From: Mycocentrospora acerina
Taxonomy: Eukaryota; Ascomycota; Dothideomycetes; Pleosporales
Assembly: GCA_022701365.1 (NCBI GenBank)
Contig: JAKUHH010000108.1
Span: forward strand, 1,239,821-1,303,820
Length of the DNA: 64,000 nt
Direction: 5' to 3'
Each line of letters starts with the position of its first letter. Position 1 is the stretch's first letter. The translations under genes and the position numbers were made by a program. Below the pieces are notes generated by a model that saw only the letters and a program-made list of their open reading frames with translations, was not told the DNA's origin and searched no databases. Of the stretch, positions 11,112 through 22,900 are shown in pieces.

Positions 11112-13388
11112 ATGGATTCTAAAGGGGTTCGTCGGCTGAAACGAAAACTCGGCGAAGATAATGAGGCCTCTTCTGGAAACGGGGATGAGAGATCGTCAGT
11201 CACCCCTGATCTCCTTACCCGCTATCCTGATCAAGCCTCCAATCTCTGTGCTCGATGCATAAAAATCGACTGGGACAATATACGCCAATTAAGTATTAGG
11301 TCTGACCTTGGAGCTTTTGTCCTACCTCTTGAGTCACTGCAGGCTCTGAGATCATCTAGTTGCCATCTCTGTCAATTTTTTGCTCTTTTAGTCCCGCCGA
11401 ACTTGAACACAGGTGGAGTTGAATCTGCACCCAGTAAACCTATTCACCTACGTACTTTCAGCTCAAATATTGCATTTGCACGCTTCACAAATAAGCAGAT
11501 GGTGGATAATTTCAAGCCAAACTTACTCGGTGTGGTCCACATGTCACCAGCACAAGCCAATGGCGGCAGAAACCATGCAGCCTCGCTGATGTCTACTGCA
11601 TTGAGGAGCACTGGTTTCATTTACCCAATGAAGATTGATGAGCCTTCCGATGTACTTGCGGTTCGTCTACTGGATCCGTTGCGTTTTGATATCAACGTTG
11701 CAACCCATTGGTTAAGATACTGTCGTACATATCATATAGGGACTTGTGACCAAATCGATGCGACATCCCTGGAATCTGTTCCTCTTCGTGTGATTGACTG
11801 TGTCACACGGAGGGTAATCAAAGCGCAAAAACAATGTGAATACGTTGCATTGTCGTATACTTGGGGGAGCAACCCTTCCGACGACGCCTTGGCAAGAAGC
11901 GAGGGCGACAAGGGCAATCCTCTGCCCAAACTACCAAAGAACATCGAGGACAGCATACAAGTCACTAAGGATCTCGGTATGCGCTATTTATGGGTAGACA
12001 GATACTGTATCAAGCAGTCAGACCCTGAAGACAAACTGCTCCAGGTTGATAAGATGGATATTATTTATACGTGCGCCTCGTTGACCCTCTTTGCAGCAGC
12101 AGGAGATGGCCCGGATCACGGATTGCCAGGTGTCAACGGGACCAGCAGAGTGACTCAGTCATCCTTGCGTATCGGTAAACAGCTTTTGGTTCAGACATTG
12201 CCGCATGCTAGCTGGTCTCTCCAGACTTCACGATGGGCAAGCCGCGGATGGACCTATCAGGAAGGATTACTCTCAAGAAGAAGACTCATCTTTACGCAGC
12301 ATCAAGTCTTTTATGAATGTAGTAGTATGCATTGTGTGGAGTCATTGGTCCTTCCACTCGACGTTTTGCACACTAAACGAAGAGACAAGTTTAGAGCACA
12401 TGTACCTTTGGGTTCGTTTCCAATCAAATCTCCTGGGACTAACCCCTGGGAAATCATGGGTTATATAGCAGAATACTATAGCAGACAACTTTCGTATCCG
12501 GAAGATGGGCTAAACGCTATGCGAGGTATTTTCCATCTTTTCAAGACAGCTACACTTCCTGTCTACAATGTTTCTGGAGTTCCTGTCTTACCTCCGTACT
12601 TTGAAGGATCCGGCCATTCTCGACCAAAGCCCGTTGATAAAAATTTTAAAGACTTATTTCTCATGGGTCTCTTCTGGTACCATTCTCAAGCCGCTTCGAG
12701 GAGAAAGCAATTTCCCAGCTGGTCATGGGCGGGATGGGAAGGTGGTGTGCTGCACCCAAACTTGTTCCTGACAAAGTACTTAGAATATACTAAGCCAGAG
12801 AACGTATCTGTCTGGTTAGAGGACTCAATAAGCGGTGAATTAGAGGAAATTCATGATAGCCAAGGCATTTTTGATCTTGAAATGTCACCCGTGGACCTGG
12901 CCCCAAAGTTTATTCATGTCGATGCTTGGACCATCGAGTGTTCCATTGTGCACATAGTTTTAGAACCTCCACGAAAGAGGGAGAGTGTCGACTATCCGTC
13001 TGGACACTATGCGAAGTTTCTAGTGAGTGATGTTGATACCGGTTTCGCGAAATTGCATTTATCCAAAGATTTGTCTTTGGAAGATCAGGGCGATATCTCA
13101 ATTGATAAAAAACTGTACACGGGTATTGTCTTTCAATCTTCGCATTACCTGCACAGGAGTAGTAAAATATCAAGGGCGCACGTCCTTGTTGTTGAAGATC
13201 ACGGCAAGCATTACGAAAGAATTGGTTGCTTTCATATTTATGGTCACTGGGGAGATGGCTGGTGGGGGAACGATGCGATCCTCCATTCCGATGCTGGAGG
13301 CAATAACCGTGACATGGTAAACCCTGAAGTGCTACAGCAGTGGTTCGACACTACACCAAAAGTTAGAAGAAGGCTGCGCTTGGGGTAG
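11112..13388 (+). CDS. HET-domain protein (heterokaryon incompatibility type)
   Basis: A single exon encodes 758 residues, counting from the ATG at 11112 (MDSKGVRRLK). The frame is open further upstream but has no earlier ATG. The N-terminal part has a Cys-rich patch (LCARCIKIDW, CHLCQFF) typical of HET proteins that begin with a small zinc-like region. The HET domain spans about residues 240-400: YVALSYTWG, then YLWVDRYCIKQSD, then SRWASRGWTYQEGLLSRRRLIF. Family knowledge links HET domains to vegetative incompatibility and programmed cell death after non-self recognition; partners are unknown. The C-terminal 300 residues carry a W-rich region (FPSWSWAGWEGG) commonly found after fungal HET domains, but no NACHT, ankyrin or WD repeats. 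No transmembrane segment is seen. Confidence 0.87.
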   Translation: MDSKGVRRLKRKLGEDNEASSGNGDERSSVTPDLLTRYPDQASNLCARCIKIDWDNIRQLSIRSDLGAFVLPLESLQALRSSSCHLCQFFALLVPPNLNTGGVESAPSKPIHLRTFSSNIAFARFTNKQMVDNFKPNLLGVVHMSPAQANGGRNHAASLMSTALRSTGFIYPMKIDEPSDVLAVRLLDPLRFDINVATHWLRYCRTYHIGTCDQIDATSLESVPLRVIDCVTRRVIKAQKQCEYVALSYTWGSNPSDDALARSEGDKGNPLPKLPKNIEDSIQVTKDLGMRYLWVDRYCIKQSDPEDKLLQVDKMDIIYTCASLTLFAAAGDGPDHGLPGVNGTSRVTQSSLRIGKQLLVQTLPHASWSLQTSRWASRGWTYQEGLLSRRRLIFTQHQVFYECSSMHCVESLVLPLDVLHTKRRDKFRAHVPLGSFPIKSPGTNPWEIMGYIAEYYSRQLSYPEDGLNAMRGIFHLFKTATLPVYNVSGVPVLPPYFEGSGHSRPKPVDKNFKDLFLMGLFWYHSQAASRRKQFPSWSWAGWEGGVLHPNLFLTKYLEYTKPENVSVWLEDSISGELEEIHDSQGIFDLEMSPVDLAPKFIHVDAWTIECSIVHIVLEPPRKRESVDYPSGHYAKFLVSDVDTGFAKLHLSKDLSLEDQGDISIDKKLYTGIVFQSSHYLHRSSKISRAHVLVVEDHGKHYERIGCFHIYGHWGDGWWGNDAILHSDAGGNNRDMVNPEVLQQWFDTTPKVRRRLRLG

Positions 13389-14831
13389 ATTTTGATCAAC
13401 CGTGAGCGAAGAATTTAGATCTGGCTACCATTGAGACACTCATCAACAACATGTAAACGCAATAGTTGAATGCCATGATGCATCAAGCGTGTCAATTATC
13501 CCGGAAGCTTCATGATTTGCATCTCACAATGTGAAAGGTAGAATGCTGTGGAACAAGACCGTAAGTACAAGGCTTTTCTTGAGTTTAGTTAAGGATCTAT
13601 GTGATTGATTCGATTGTGATGCGTCTCCATTAGAACAGCAACAAGTCGAATGAACATTTCTACTAGGTCGGATGTGAGATCGTTGGCTGCTAAATCGTAC
13701 ATACCTCAGAGAGAACTCATTTCTTAAGTGCATTTATTAGACGATAACTCTCATATCACAATTTTTTGGTCGTCTCTTATTTGAAGATATTATTTTATGT
13801 CATGAATTGTTTTTAAAGAACAGAGTACAGTAAAACTTTTATTTGTTTTACCCTCACCTATGTTAACAACAAGTAAGGACCCATAAATCTGTTTACGACT
13901 CTTTGCTTTGCAAGCGCATCTAAATATCTGACGTGCTATGATTCCCCCTCCAAAACAAAAACCGGGCGACTACCTCAGGCGCAACATCCAGGTACTCCGT
14001 TTACGGTAACTACGGCTTTTACCGATCGCTTCGTCGATGGTCCTAGTCTCGATAACAAACTCAAATTGTTCACCAGGTTTAAAATGGAACGGCGCATGCT
14101 AACAAACTCGTTACGACCAGACTATATCAAGCAAGGATACATCTATTCCGTCGGCACCATCTCCTATACACCCGGATTTATCCGACACGTCAATCCATCC
14201 TCCTCAAGCCACGCCCATCCGCTAGCGCAAGCCGCAAAACCCCCCAAACGCGTTGAACAAAAACCACAATCGCCTAGTTCAGTAATCCGGAGATGCGGCA
14301 CTACACGGTGGAGACGAAGAGCGGGGGAAATGAAGAAGCCAACGCAGCTAAAATAGTAAAGGCCCATGATACCTCCACCGGAGCGTTCCACCGGAGCCTG
14401 TCTTTTTTCCCCACCGGAAGGCTTTGAATCACACCCAGCAGAACGTACTTATGAACAGTATTGCTGGCATCCGGTGGCAAGTGTACAGGCTGTTTATTGA
14501 AAAAAGAAAAAAGAAATAGCACGTAGTATGGAGACTATGATGAAAGTCGCTCAGATGGAGGTGGACTGCTATTTGACATTGGAAAATTGTATTCAAGATG
14601 GAAAAATATAACTACTTCCCGCTTATACATATATCTAGTACGATAAACAACGGATATCAAAACTTCTCCATAGTCTCCATTTCAACCATTTGGCTTTTAT
14701 TTTGTTCAAAAAAAAAGAGATTTACCAACCTTTTCTCTTCCTTTCATCTACGTCCCCACAAGACGCCCTAAACATCCACTTTACATATAATCACACCCAT
14801 AGCAACAACGACAACAAAAACAACAACAACC
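13389..14831. other. intergenic region with CAA-rich leader of the cupin gene
   Basis: No supported gene is present. The last 25 bases before 14832 are CAA/ACA repeats, an unstructured leader common before fungal start codons. Upstream (14690-14760) is T-rich and C/T-rich, typical of a fungal core promoter. Confidence 0.5.
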
Positions 14832-15526
14832 ATGACCTCTCCTCCCCCTTCTTCCTCCCGCCCCACCCCCAGCGCAACCCCCTACCTCGGCGCTCCCCTC
14901 CCAAACGTCGCCCCGGACCTCATAATCCCGCACACCCTGTCCCTCTCCTTCGACGAGTCCCTCTGGGTCCCGCAAGCAAAAGACGTCTGGTTCCGCCCCC
15001 TCCTCCTCTGCGTCAGCGGCGGCTACTTTGTAAACCTGCTGCGGGTGCGAAAAAGCGGCATATTGTCTCGACACCGGCACGCGGGGCCTGTGCACGCGAC
15101 GGTGCTAAAGGGACGGTGGCACTACCTTGAGCATGCGTGGTGGGCGGAAGAAGGGAGCTATGCGTTTGAGCCGCCGGGGGATATTCATACGTTGGAGGTG
15201 CCTGAGGGGGTCGAGGAGATGATTACCATGTTTCATGTGAGTGGATTGATTCTTTTTTTTTCTCGTTTCCTTCTCTCTCTCTCTCTCTTGTCGTTGTTTC
15301 CCGCTTTTGAGGAGAGAGTGGGGAGTTTTTATTGCGCGTGGGACGTGTTGCGTAGGGGTTTTTTTTTCTACTGACGGATGAGCAGGTGACGGGCGCGTAT
15401 ATCTATGTGGATGAATATGGGAATCCGGAGGGGGTGGAGGATGTTTTTAGTAAGTTGCAGCTTGCGAAGGCGCATTATGCTAAAGTTGGGCTTGGGGAGG
15501 ATTTCGTCAATCAGTTTATACGGTAG
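14832..15526 (+). CDS. cupin protein, 2,4'-dihydroxyacetophenone dioxygenase-like
   Basis: Exons 14832-15236 and 15386-15526 encode 181 residues; the 149-bp intron is T-rich (CTCTCT and TTTTTTT runs) and phase 0. The protein is a small single-domain cupin. Metal-ligand style motifs are visible: SRHRHAGPVHATVLKGRW (two close His plus a third), followed by the FEPPGDIHTLEV strand that supplies the last His. The start region TPYLGAPLPNVAPDLIIPH and the end AHYAKVGLGEDFVNQFIR resemble fungal 2,4'-dihydroxyacetophenone dioxygenase-like proteins of the ChrR-type cupin group. By family, it would be a cytosolic non-haem iron dioxygenase cleaving a C-C bond in an aromatic ketone; the true substrate is unknown. 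Neighbouring amidase and sugar transporters fit a general catabolic setting but do not prove a pathway. Confidence 0.78.
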
Positions 15527-15671
15527 GTGAGAGGGTGAGGGTTTCCAGGTGAGGATAAATGTGTTGGATATTGGATGCGTTTGAATTTGAGGGCATTCTA
15601 TCTACATACCCTCTGCTTGACGACTGTGTTTACTACTTCCTATGGATGTTTGGTATAAAATGGTAAGTCAT

Positions 15672-17553
15672 TCAGAGCTTTGCAGATACCTTTCCCTTTC
15701 CTTTCAAGGCATCGTCAATGACAGACATGGCTTCCACCAACGCTCTTTCTTGCAGTTTCGGCGCAACAACTTGAACGCACAGCGGTGTATCGATGTAAAC
15801 AGAGCGGTCAAAGTTTGTCCCTGTTACATTGTCAGCCTTTCATGGTCAAACATTGTCATGTAGTAAGAACTTACACAGCTCCCTATTGGCCTTGTCCCAA
15901 CTTCCCAATGGCTGCGTCTCGGCCATCTCGCCCTCCGCATCTGCAGCTGTGAATGCACGCACTGGCACAACGCCCGCGGGGTAATCAAGCAAGACAAATG
16001 AGCTTGTGTAGCTCACACCATTATAGCGGTCAATTGGTGGAACGGGATGGGGAGCAACAGGGCAAATGAATGCATCCACTTCTCCATGCTCATCTCTCCA
16101 TATTTTTAGAAATTTCTTTTGCAATTCCTCCCTCTTGCCGTGGAGTTCCTGCACCTTGACTAAATCCATTGGCTTCTTGCGCTTCAGTCGTGTCGCGAGC
16201 CAGGGCGACAGGGGTTCTGAAGATGATTCGAGGATGTCGAACATTGAATTTCCACCTTCGACGCCAAAGAGTGCGTTTGCGAGAGATTGGCACTGGGAGA
16301 AAAGAGGTGTGATGTCCATCTCAACAACCTCTACACCTGCCTGCTGAAGTTTGACCTTCACTTCGTCGAGTAGTCGCGCGATTGGAGGGTGCGGATCAAT
16401 CACGCCATCCCTTCTTACCATACCGATTCTCAGCTTTCTCCCTGTTGTTGTTGGAAGTGCATCCCAAGTTGATGGAACAACATCCGGATCCAGTGTCCAA
16501 GGTTTTTGCCCTGCGACTGAGCGGAAGAACAGCTCAATGTCGCGCATCGAGTGTGCCAGAGGACCCGCGGAAGCCGGAATTCCAACCTTTGCTGCGCCGG
16601 GGCGTTGGCCACCTTCCTGATTGGCGTAGGGAATGCGCTCCCAGCTCGGTTTAATGCCGAATGTGCCATTGCACATTGCTGGGATACGAATAGAGCCACC
16701 GACATCTGTGCCAACACCGAGCACACTCCCGCGCATAGCGAGAAGTGCGCCTTCACCGCCAGAACTTCCGCCTGCTGTCACAGCAGTGTTCAAAGGATTG
16801 ATGGTGCGACCGAAGACATTGTTATGGGAATCGAGTGCCATGAGGGTTTGTGGGACATTGGTCTTGCAGTAGAGGACTGCTCCAGCGCCAAGCAAACAGT
16901 CTACGAGCACAGAGTTCTCTGCCGCAGGCTTGAAGGTGAGGCTGGCCAGACCAATGGAAGCATCATAACCACGGACTTTGAACGTGTCCTTGAGAGATAC
17001 TGGAACACCATGGAGAGGACCTAGAGGGGGCTTTCCCGAGGCAAGGTGTGAGTCCAGTTCCGTTGCTCGTTTCAAGGCATCAGAGAAGAATATCTCGGTA
17101 AGACAGTTGGTGAGCTGATGAGCTATTGCTGCTCTCTTGAAGTCGTTAGCTTAGGGGTTGACTAGATACGCGTGATAGTCGGGATTGGCAAACGTATGGC
17201 GAAAAGAGTCCCCTAGAACACATGTCCTAGGCACTATATGCGTTTGTAAGAGTACCAGTGGATGGACGAACCTTGCAGAATGCTCGTGCAACATCAACAC
17301 ATTTGAGCTTCCTCTCTCTTATCGCCTCAGCCAATGCAGTCGCGTCGTATTCTTCCGTAATTCTCAATTCCTCTGGGGTCAACAGCCCACATGTGCGAGG
17401 TACATTGGCGTAGTTTGTAGCGTCTGGCGACGGCAAGCTATCGAGGCGCCATTCGGATGGTATGCGTGCAGATTGCTCATCCTTTTTCTGCCATGCAGCG
17501 AACTGCCATTTGGGTGGGGATTCAGGCTTTGGTGGTGCCGTAGATTTTGACAT
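15672..17553 (-). CDS. amidase-signature enzyme, acetamidase (AmdS) type
   Basis: The model is complement(15672-15820, 15875-17135, 17272-17553) and encodes 563 residues, close to the usual fungal acetamidase size. The Ser-cisSer-Lys triad is visible: Lys about 143 (VSLKDTFKVRG), cis-Ser about 219 in AGGSSGGEG, and nucleophile Ser about 242 in TDVGGSIRIPA. The exon 1/2 splice rebuilds the conserved AFCKRAAIAHQLTNCLTEI segment and the exon 2/3 splice rebuilds YIDTPLCVQVVA near the C-terminus, which is strong support for the model. Introns are 136 and 54 bp. The enzyme hydrolyses an amide to acid and ammonia in the cytosol; fungal members serve in nitrogen acquisition from acetamide or other small amides. 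It is divergent from the EBP-like gene at 18187 and ends just downstream of the cupin gene. Confidence 0.9.
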
Positions 17554-18186
17554 GGTGATGTGAATTTATTGAGACTCAAAATGTAAGGACTGTATATTCG
17601 CTCTAGGTTGTCGATGTTGCCGAGGTAGCCACTCGGCGTTGTTTGAGGGGTATCATAGCCTCGCTTCTCGCCTACATCTCGTCCATATTCACGACACACA
17701 ATTGCCTCACATGAAATACTGTCAACCACCCATTAAACCTGTTTGTTGGTGGAGCCGGCTTGGTGCTCGGTTGGATGGATGGTTGACGGTGTAGGCGCTT
17801 TTGCCAAGGACTTGAGGCGTCAATCAAAGCGGAAATCTGGAACCTCAATGTCATGGACTGGTCGGCTCCAACATCCACTCGACGAATACCAAAAGCAATC
17901 CAGCCTGAAGTCACAAAGGGACCAATTGCACTCGACACGTGTATATTCAGGATCACAAAGTGGAGGTTGCGTCTGTCAGATGTCGTGGAACCTGGCATTA
18001 AGCGACATCTGATAGGCAGGCCCCATTCAGCGCGGATCCCTGCTCTTGTCTGATCCCTTCGGGCAAGCGTGCCGCGCGACCTCAAATTAGGGCCTACTTC
18101 CCCAGAAATCTCGAGCCACGCCCTTCTACCATTGTTTTCCTCACTTTTTCGTCTCTCTGTTCCCCTCCGAGGCATTGACAGCAATC
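17554..18186. promoter_or_regulatory. 633-bp divergent promoter region (amidase / EBP-like gene)
   Basis: Both flanking genes start at its edges and point outward. The 100 bases before the plus-strand ATG are strongly pyrimidine-rich. No coding region inside is convincing, and I see no confident binding-site array. Confidence 0.5.
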
Positions 18187-18973
18187 ATGTCGTTCAATTC
18201 CACTTCTCCTGGTGCGGTGCACCCATACTACCCCCTCGGTGTCGAAATCGCTGGCTATCTTGTGAACGAGTGGAACACGTTGGAGCTTGTTTCCATGTTC
18301 GCGGCGGGCTGCGTGGTCATTTTCAGCATCACGTACGCAATTGTCGGGCGTCTGCGACCCAATGCCAGCACTAGCGATTTGGCCACCATCATGTGGTTTG
18401 TGTTGTGCGGCTGCATCCATTTGTTCTTCGAGGGGTACTTTGCATACAACTTCCGTCGCATGGGTGGCATGCAGGACTTGTTTGGCCAGCTGTGGAAAGA
18501 GTACAGCCTGAGCGATAGCCGTTACCTGACGCAGGATGCGTTTGTGCTCTGCATGGAGAGTGTTACCGCTGTAAGTTTCTCGTTGTGACTAGGCAGGCGG
18601 CCAATTGCTGATAAGATGTATTTAGGTCTTCTGGGGTCCCCTCTCCTTTGTCACTGCCGGTCTCATTGCAGTCGACCACCCACTACGCTACTCGCTCCAG
18701 CTCATTGTCTCGCTCGGGCAATTCTACGGCGACGTGCTGTACTATGCGACATCATTGTTCGACCACTACATTCTCAACGTCTCGTACTCGCGGCCCGAGC
18801 AGTGCTACTACTGGGGCTACTTTGTGCTCATGAACGCCTTCTGGATCGTGATCCCAGGCTTCTTGATGTGGCAGAGTGTTGGGGCTACCGTGAGGGCATT
18901 CTCGGCAGTCAACGAGGCAGCGAACCTGCTGGAAAGGGCTGGCAAGCTGGGCTACATCAAGAAGAAGAACTGA
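18187..18973 (+). CDS. EBP/EXPERA-family membrane protein, sterol delta8-delta7 isomerase-like
   Basis: Exons 18187-18570 and 18626-18973 encode 243 residues, separated by a 55-bp phase-0 intron. The protein matches the emopamil-binding protein fold: several hydrophobic helices, with conserved polar residues embedded in them (CGCIHLFFEGYF with His and Glu, LCMESVTAVFWGPLSF with Glu, and YYWGYFVLMNAFWIVIPG with Asn and Trp). The C-terminus KKKN is a lysine-rich tail compatible with ER retention. By family knowledge it would isomerise the delta-8 double bond of sterol intermediates in the ER. Ascomycetes usually use Erg2 for this step, so an EBP-type protein may have a related but different sterol role. 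Length and helix number are normal for EBP. Confidence 0.85.
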
Positions 18974-19904
18974 GTCTGGGCCATGGGCTGTGGCATTCAA
19001 TTGGACGATGGTGCGCTGGGATAGACAGGGGATTCAGGGATAAAGGCATTGCTTGTTATCAAGCCGGTATTAGAAGACGCCCCAATGTCGCTTGTTGGCC
19101 AACGAGCCGTCTTGGGCGGTGCTGTAATGATTGGCACGGCAATTGCTGTGTGCGGGTTGTTTAGGAGACGATGGAATATACAGGATGATTGCACCAAAAC
19201 AATACAAGATGTTTGCACCAAAACGGCATAGCGCACAGGCAGGTAGCAGCTAGCAGCTAGCAACAAGCAACAGCATCAACAAAGCATGTGTGTGAGGTGC
19301 ACGCGCCGCACGGGTGCAAGGGCGCTGGCAGGGGCTCGAGTGCAGGCCGTGTTTGTTGAGAGGCCGAGTCGAGCCCGGGCATATCGGGTCGAGTCGAGTC
19401 GAGCTGGGTGGGAGAGGTTGACAAGCTTTGGTCGAAGCATCCGCCCTGGGCGTGTGGTTGTGTTGGCGTGTTGGCGTGTGCGGCGCAATGAGGCTCCTGC
19501 GGTGGCACCACGGCCGTTTGGCGCCTAGCCTGCTCATTGGGCGTCGAAAACAGGCCTGACCTCACTCCCACAACACAACATGCATGCCCGCCTCGCGCTC
19601 GCATGGAGGGGCCGCTCTGCTCGCACATCTCTCGACCTGGCTGCTGAGGCTGGCTGCACGGCACTGCACTGCACTGCACGGTAGCACGTGCTGCTCTGTG
19701 ACTGACCGTGACTGACCGTGACTGCGGCTCGACGACGCCGCCCCCGTCTCTGCTCTCCTGCCCTCTCCTCTCCGCTGCCCTCCCCAGCCCGCCTCACCCG
19801 CCTCGCGCCAAAAACAAAGCACGCCGCCGCAGCACAAACACTCGCTCCCGCCCACTCCCCGTCGACGCGACGCCTCGCGCAGCTCCCAATGCCCGGCAGA
19901 CCCC
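18974..19904. other. intergenic region with several short tandem repeats, RhoGEF promoter and leader
   Basis: Visible low-order repeats include AGCAGCT/AGCTAGC near 19242-19262, GTCGA units near 19388-19402, ACTGC units at about 19661-19680, and two copies of a 10-base TGACTGACCG-type unit at about 19699-19723. The stretch 19735-19890 is C-rich and probably transcribed leader of the large gene that starts at 19905. No protein gene is supported on either strand. Confidence 0.5.
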
Positions 19905-19930
19905 ATGCCCGTCTCGCCGCCGCCCACTGA
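19889..19930 (+). other. upstream ORF overlapping the RhoGEF start codon
   Basis: A 13-codon frame begins with ATG at 19889, 16 bases before the main ATG at 19905, and ends with TGA at 19928-19930. It overlaps the main coding start in another frame, so ribosomes starting at it would bypass the main start. Neither ATG has a strong fungal context (both have C at -3). Whether the transcript includes it is unknown. Confidence 0.45.
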
Positions 19931-22900
19931 GGCCGAGGACTTGCCCGGCCAGCGGAAGCATGGCACGCCGGGCAGCAGCAACCCCAAGAAGAAGACGGGC
20001 GCCGCGGGCAAGCAGGCCAGCCACAACACCATGGACGGCAAGGACTTTGCCAAGGCCATTGGCATCAACAAGCCCGCCAACGTGCGCGACAAGATCAAGC
20101 GCTGGCAGACGGCCGTCGAGCCAGAGGATGCAGGTCCAGCTCCCGGCCCTGACCGAGCCGTGACTTCCGCCCTCGACGCCCTCTCCAAGACAAAGTCGCC
20201 TGCAGCCTCGCCCAAGCTCCAGCCCACCACGCCCACGCCCAAGATCCAGCCTACCACGCCCAAGTCCAAACCCCTCGACGACAAGCCCAGCTGGAAGCCC
20301 GCCCACAAGCCCACCAAATCCACCGATGCCAGCCCTGAGCGCCCCAAGAGCGCCAAACAGCCCGCCCTCGTTGCCAACCCCCTCGACGATGACCTCCTCA
20401 CCGCAACCGCTCCCAAGAAGCGTGTCATCAGCGACTCCCACTGGCGCGCCAAGCCAGCGCCCCCAAAAGACACTGGCCGCCCCCTGCCCAAGACGATCCC
20501 CAATGCCTGGGTGCGTCCGTCCAAGATTGTCAAGCTGGACAAGCCCGAGGTGGAAGAGCATGCAAAGGAGCCGCCAAAGCCCGTAGTACCCACGACGCCC
20601 GTGGTACTCAAGCCTGTCATCAACTACATAGGCAGAAGTACAGGACAGACCAAGCCCCCGCCCAAGCCACGCAACCCACCAAAGCCACCCAGTCCCGGCA
20701 AACAGGAGCGTCCAACCAGCAGTGGCTCGAGCAGTACCAAAGACGTCAAGAGCGCAAATGCGCCACTATCGCCCCAGCTCGAAAAAGACAAGACTGAAAT
20801 GGTCAAGATGCGCCGTAGCAGACGCCGTGCGCAAACAAATCGGCTGGCGTCCAAGTCGGCTGACGATGTCACAATGTTCAAGCACAAGGCACGCAAGTCA
20901 GAAACATCACTCAGCGAAGACCCAAGGAACATTGTCACTGTTGAATATGACCCCGAGAGCCGAACAACACCGCCGCGGGAGAACCAAACTACACCGCCAC
21001 GCGAGATTCGAACTACACCACCACGAGAGAATAGAATAATATCGCCACGAGAGAATCAGGTCACATCACCTCGAGACGACGAGTTGAGAGAGAGACGGCG
21101 GAGGCGACGCCCACGCAGCCAGGGTGATGTCAGGATAACAGACGACTCTCCCAGAGAGCCTCCATCCACTGCACGCAGAAGACGTCGCCGATCCTCGCCA
21201 AGGACTGATGGAGAAGAACCAGCCAAACGATCGCCTGAGCCAGTCAAACGATCACCTGAACCAGTCAAACTGATGACAACCCCCGTCAGGCCTCTTGGAA
21301 GCCGACTCGAGGCGTGGTTGAGCGGTACGCCAGATCCCTTTACCGACGGTGTCTCCCACCGACAGATAAGATCAAGGGAATCAGCAGATGCGTTAGCTCC
21401 CCCTCGTAGACGAAGGTCAAAGGAGTCAGTGTCGACTCTCGAGCTGCCTCAGGCAGACGTGTTGGCCCCACCTCGTCGGCGAAGATCCAAGGAGTCAGTC
21501 TCGACTCTAGAATTGCCCCCCAAGGCAGATGCATCAGAAGTTACTGTATCCACTGATGTCACTAATGAAACCGAAGAAGAGATACAGCCGCGCAGCCGGC
21601 GTAGTAGTGGGAGCAGTGGCAGGCGCCGGCGCCGACGACAACGCAGTCGCGAGATCAAGGAAGAGACGCCAGTTGAAGAGGATGCGCCGTCCATTTTCTC
21701 AGACGATACAGCAGAGACGCCTGTGCAGGAAGCACCGTCTACCATTTTCTCAGATGACACGGCTGAGACGCCTGTGCAGGAAGCGCCATCTACCATTTTC
21801 TCAGACGACACAGCAGAGACGCCTATGCAAGAAGCGCCATCTGAAGTGTCGCTCACTCCAACACGAACTCTGAAGCGACGCGGCGCTAGACGTAGCCGCA
21901 GCCAGCACTCTTTGAAGAGCCGCTCAATGTCCTCTCCCCTCCGCGAAACAACATCAGTGGACGAGGCATTTGATGAAGGCCTCAGGGAAGCAGGCGCCGC
22001 CTCCCCCGCACCCTCCTCGTCAGTGGATGCGTCTGCCATAGATATTGAGGACATTGCATTGAAACCACGTCCCCTGGACATGAGGCGATTCTTCCCAAAT
22101 ACCGGAAAACGCCTTTCTACAATTGCTTCTGTCGAATCCTTTGCATCTAGGCAAAGAGCACCTCCCTCTGCAGCCATGGGCTCAGAAGTGTCGCAATCTA
22201 TTTCAGACTATACCCAAACGCTTTCAGAAGTGACTGCTTCGCGCGCCGCATCACAGCGAAGTGTAGAGACATCTACCATGGTTAGTCGCAGGAGCACAAG
22301 GCGAAGCAATAGACTTGCCAGCCATGCCGACTTGATCTCGGTACTATCGATGCCCAAAGCAGGAGCGAAGAGCATTGTGTCTGCACGAAGCATCCGGACC
22401 AACAGGAGCCGCCTGGCGACTGCCACCATTCCAGACATTATGGGGGAATTGACATCCGACGAGAACAAATACATGCGAGAGCTTCGCACACTCGTCGATG
22501 GTGTCATCCCCGTTCTCCTGAGCTGTGTTCTATCCAAATCAGACTCTGCCGTTGCTGCCGGGTTGTTCTCTCGTTCAGCCAACACCGACCCGAGCGATGT
22601 CACAAAGCCCATCGTCGATATGGGCGTCTGTCTAGAACATATGAAGACATTACACAAGCGTGTACCAAAGGAAGATGCAGACGCATTCCTATCCTGGGCT
22701 CAGAGTGCACAACACGTGTACGCCGAATACATTACCTCCTGGCGGCTTGGCTTCCAAGATGTTGTCGTCAGTCTTGCCCCTGCGGACGATGACCCGTTCA
22801 AGCCAGCAAAGATTGTGAATGGCCCCGAAGATGGCGCCCCGTGGGACGAGGGTATGCCGCGTAACTCCGAAGGATACGTTGTCAATGGTGATGGTGAGCG

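Noticed and set aside
14066..14356. Plus-strand 96-codon frame upstream of the cupin gene
   Set aside because: No recognisable sequence, no promoter-like context, and isolated.
17205..17240. Imperfect 20-bp palindrome around CCTAGAACACATG in the amidase first intron
   Set aside because: Only 8 of 10 bases per arm match and it lies in an intron; no known function.
19562..22177. Long minus-strand frames (353, 255 and 242 codons) inside the RhoGEF gene
   Set aside because: They mirror the Pro/Ser/Arg-rich coding sequence of the plus strand and have low-complexity content with no domain.
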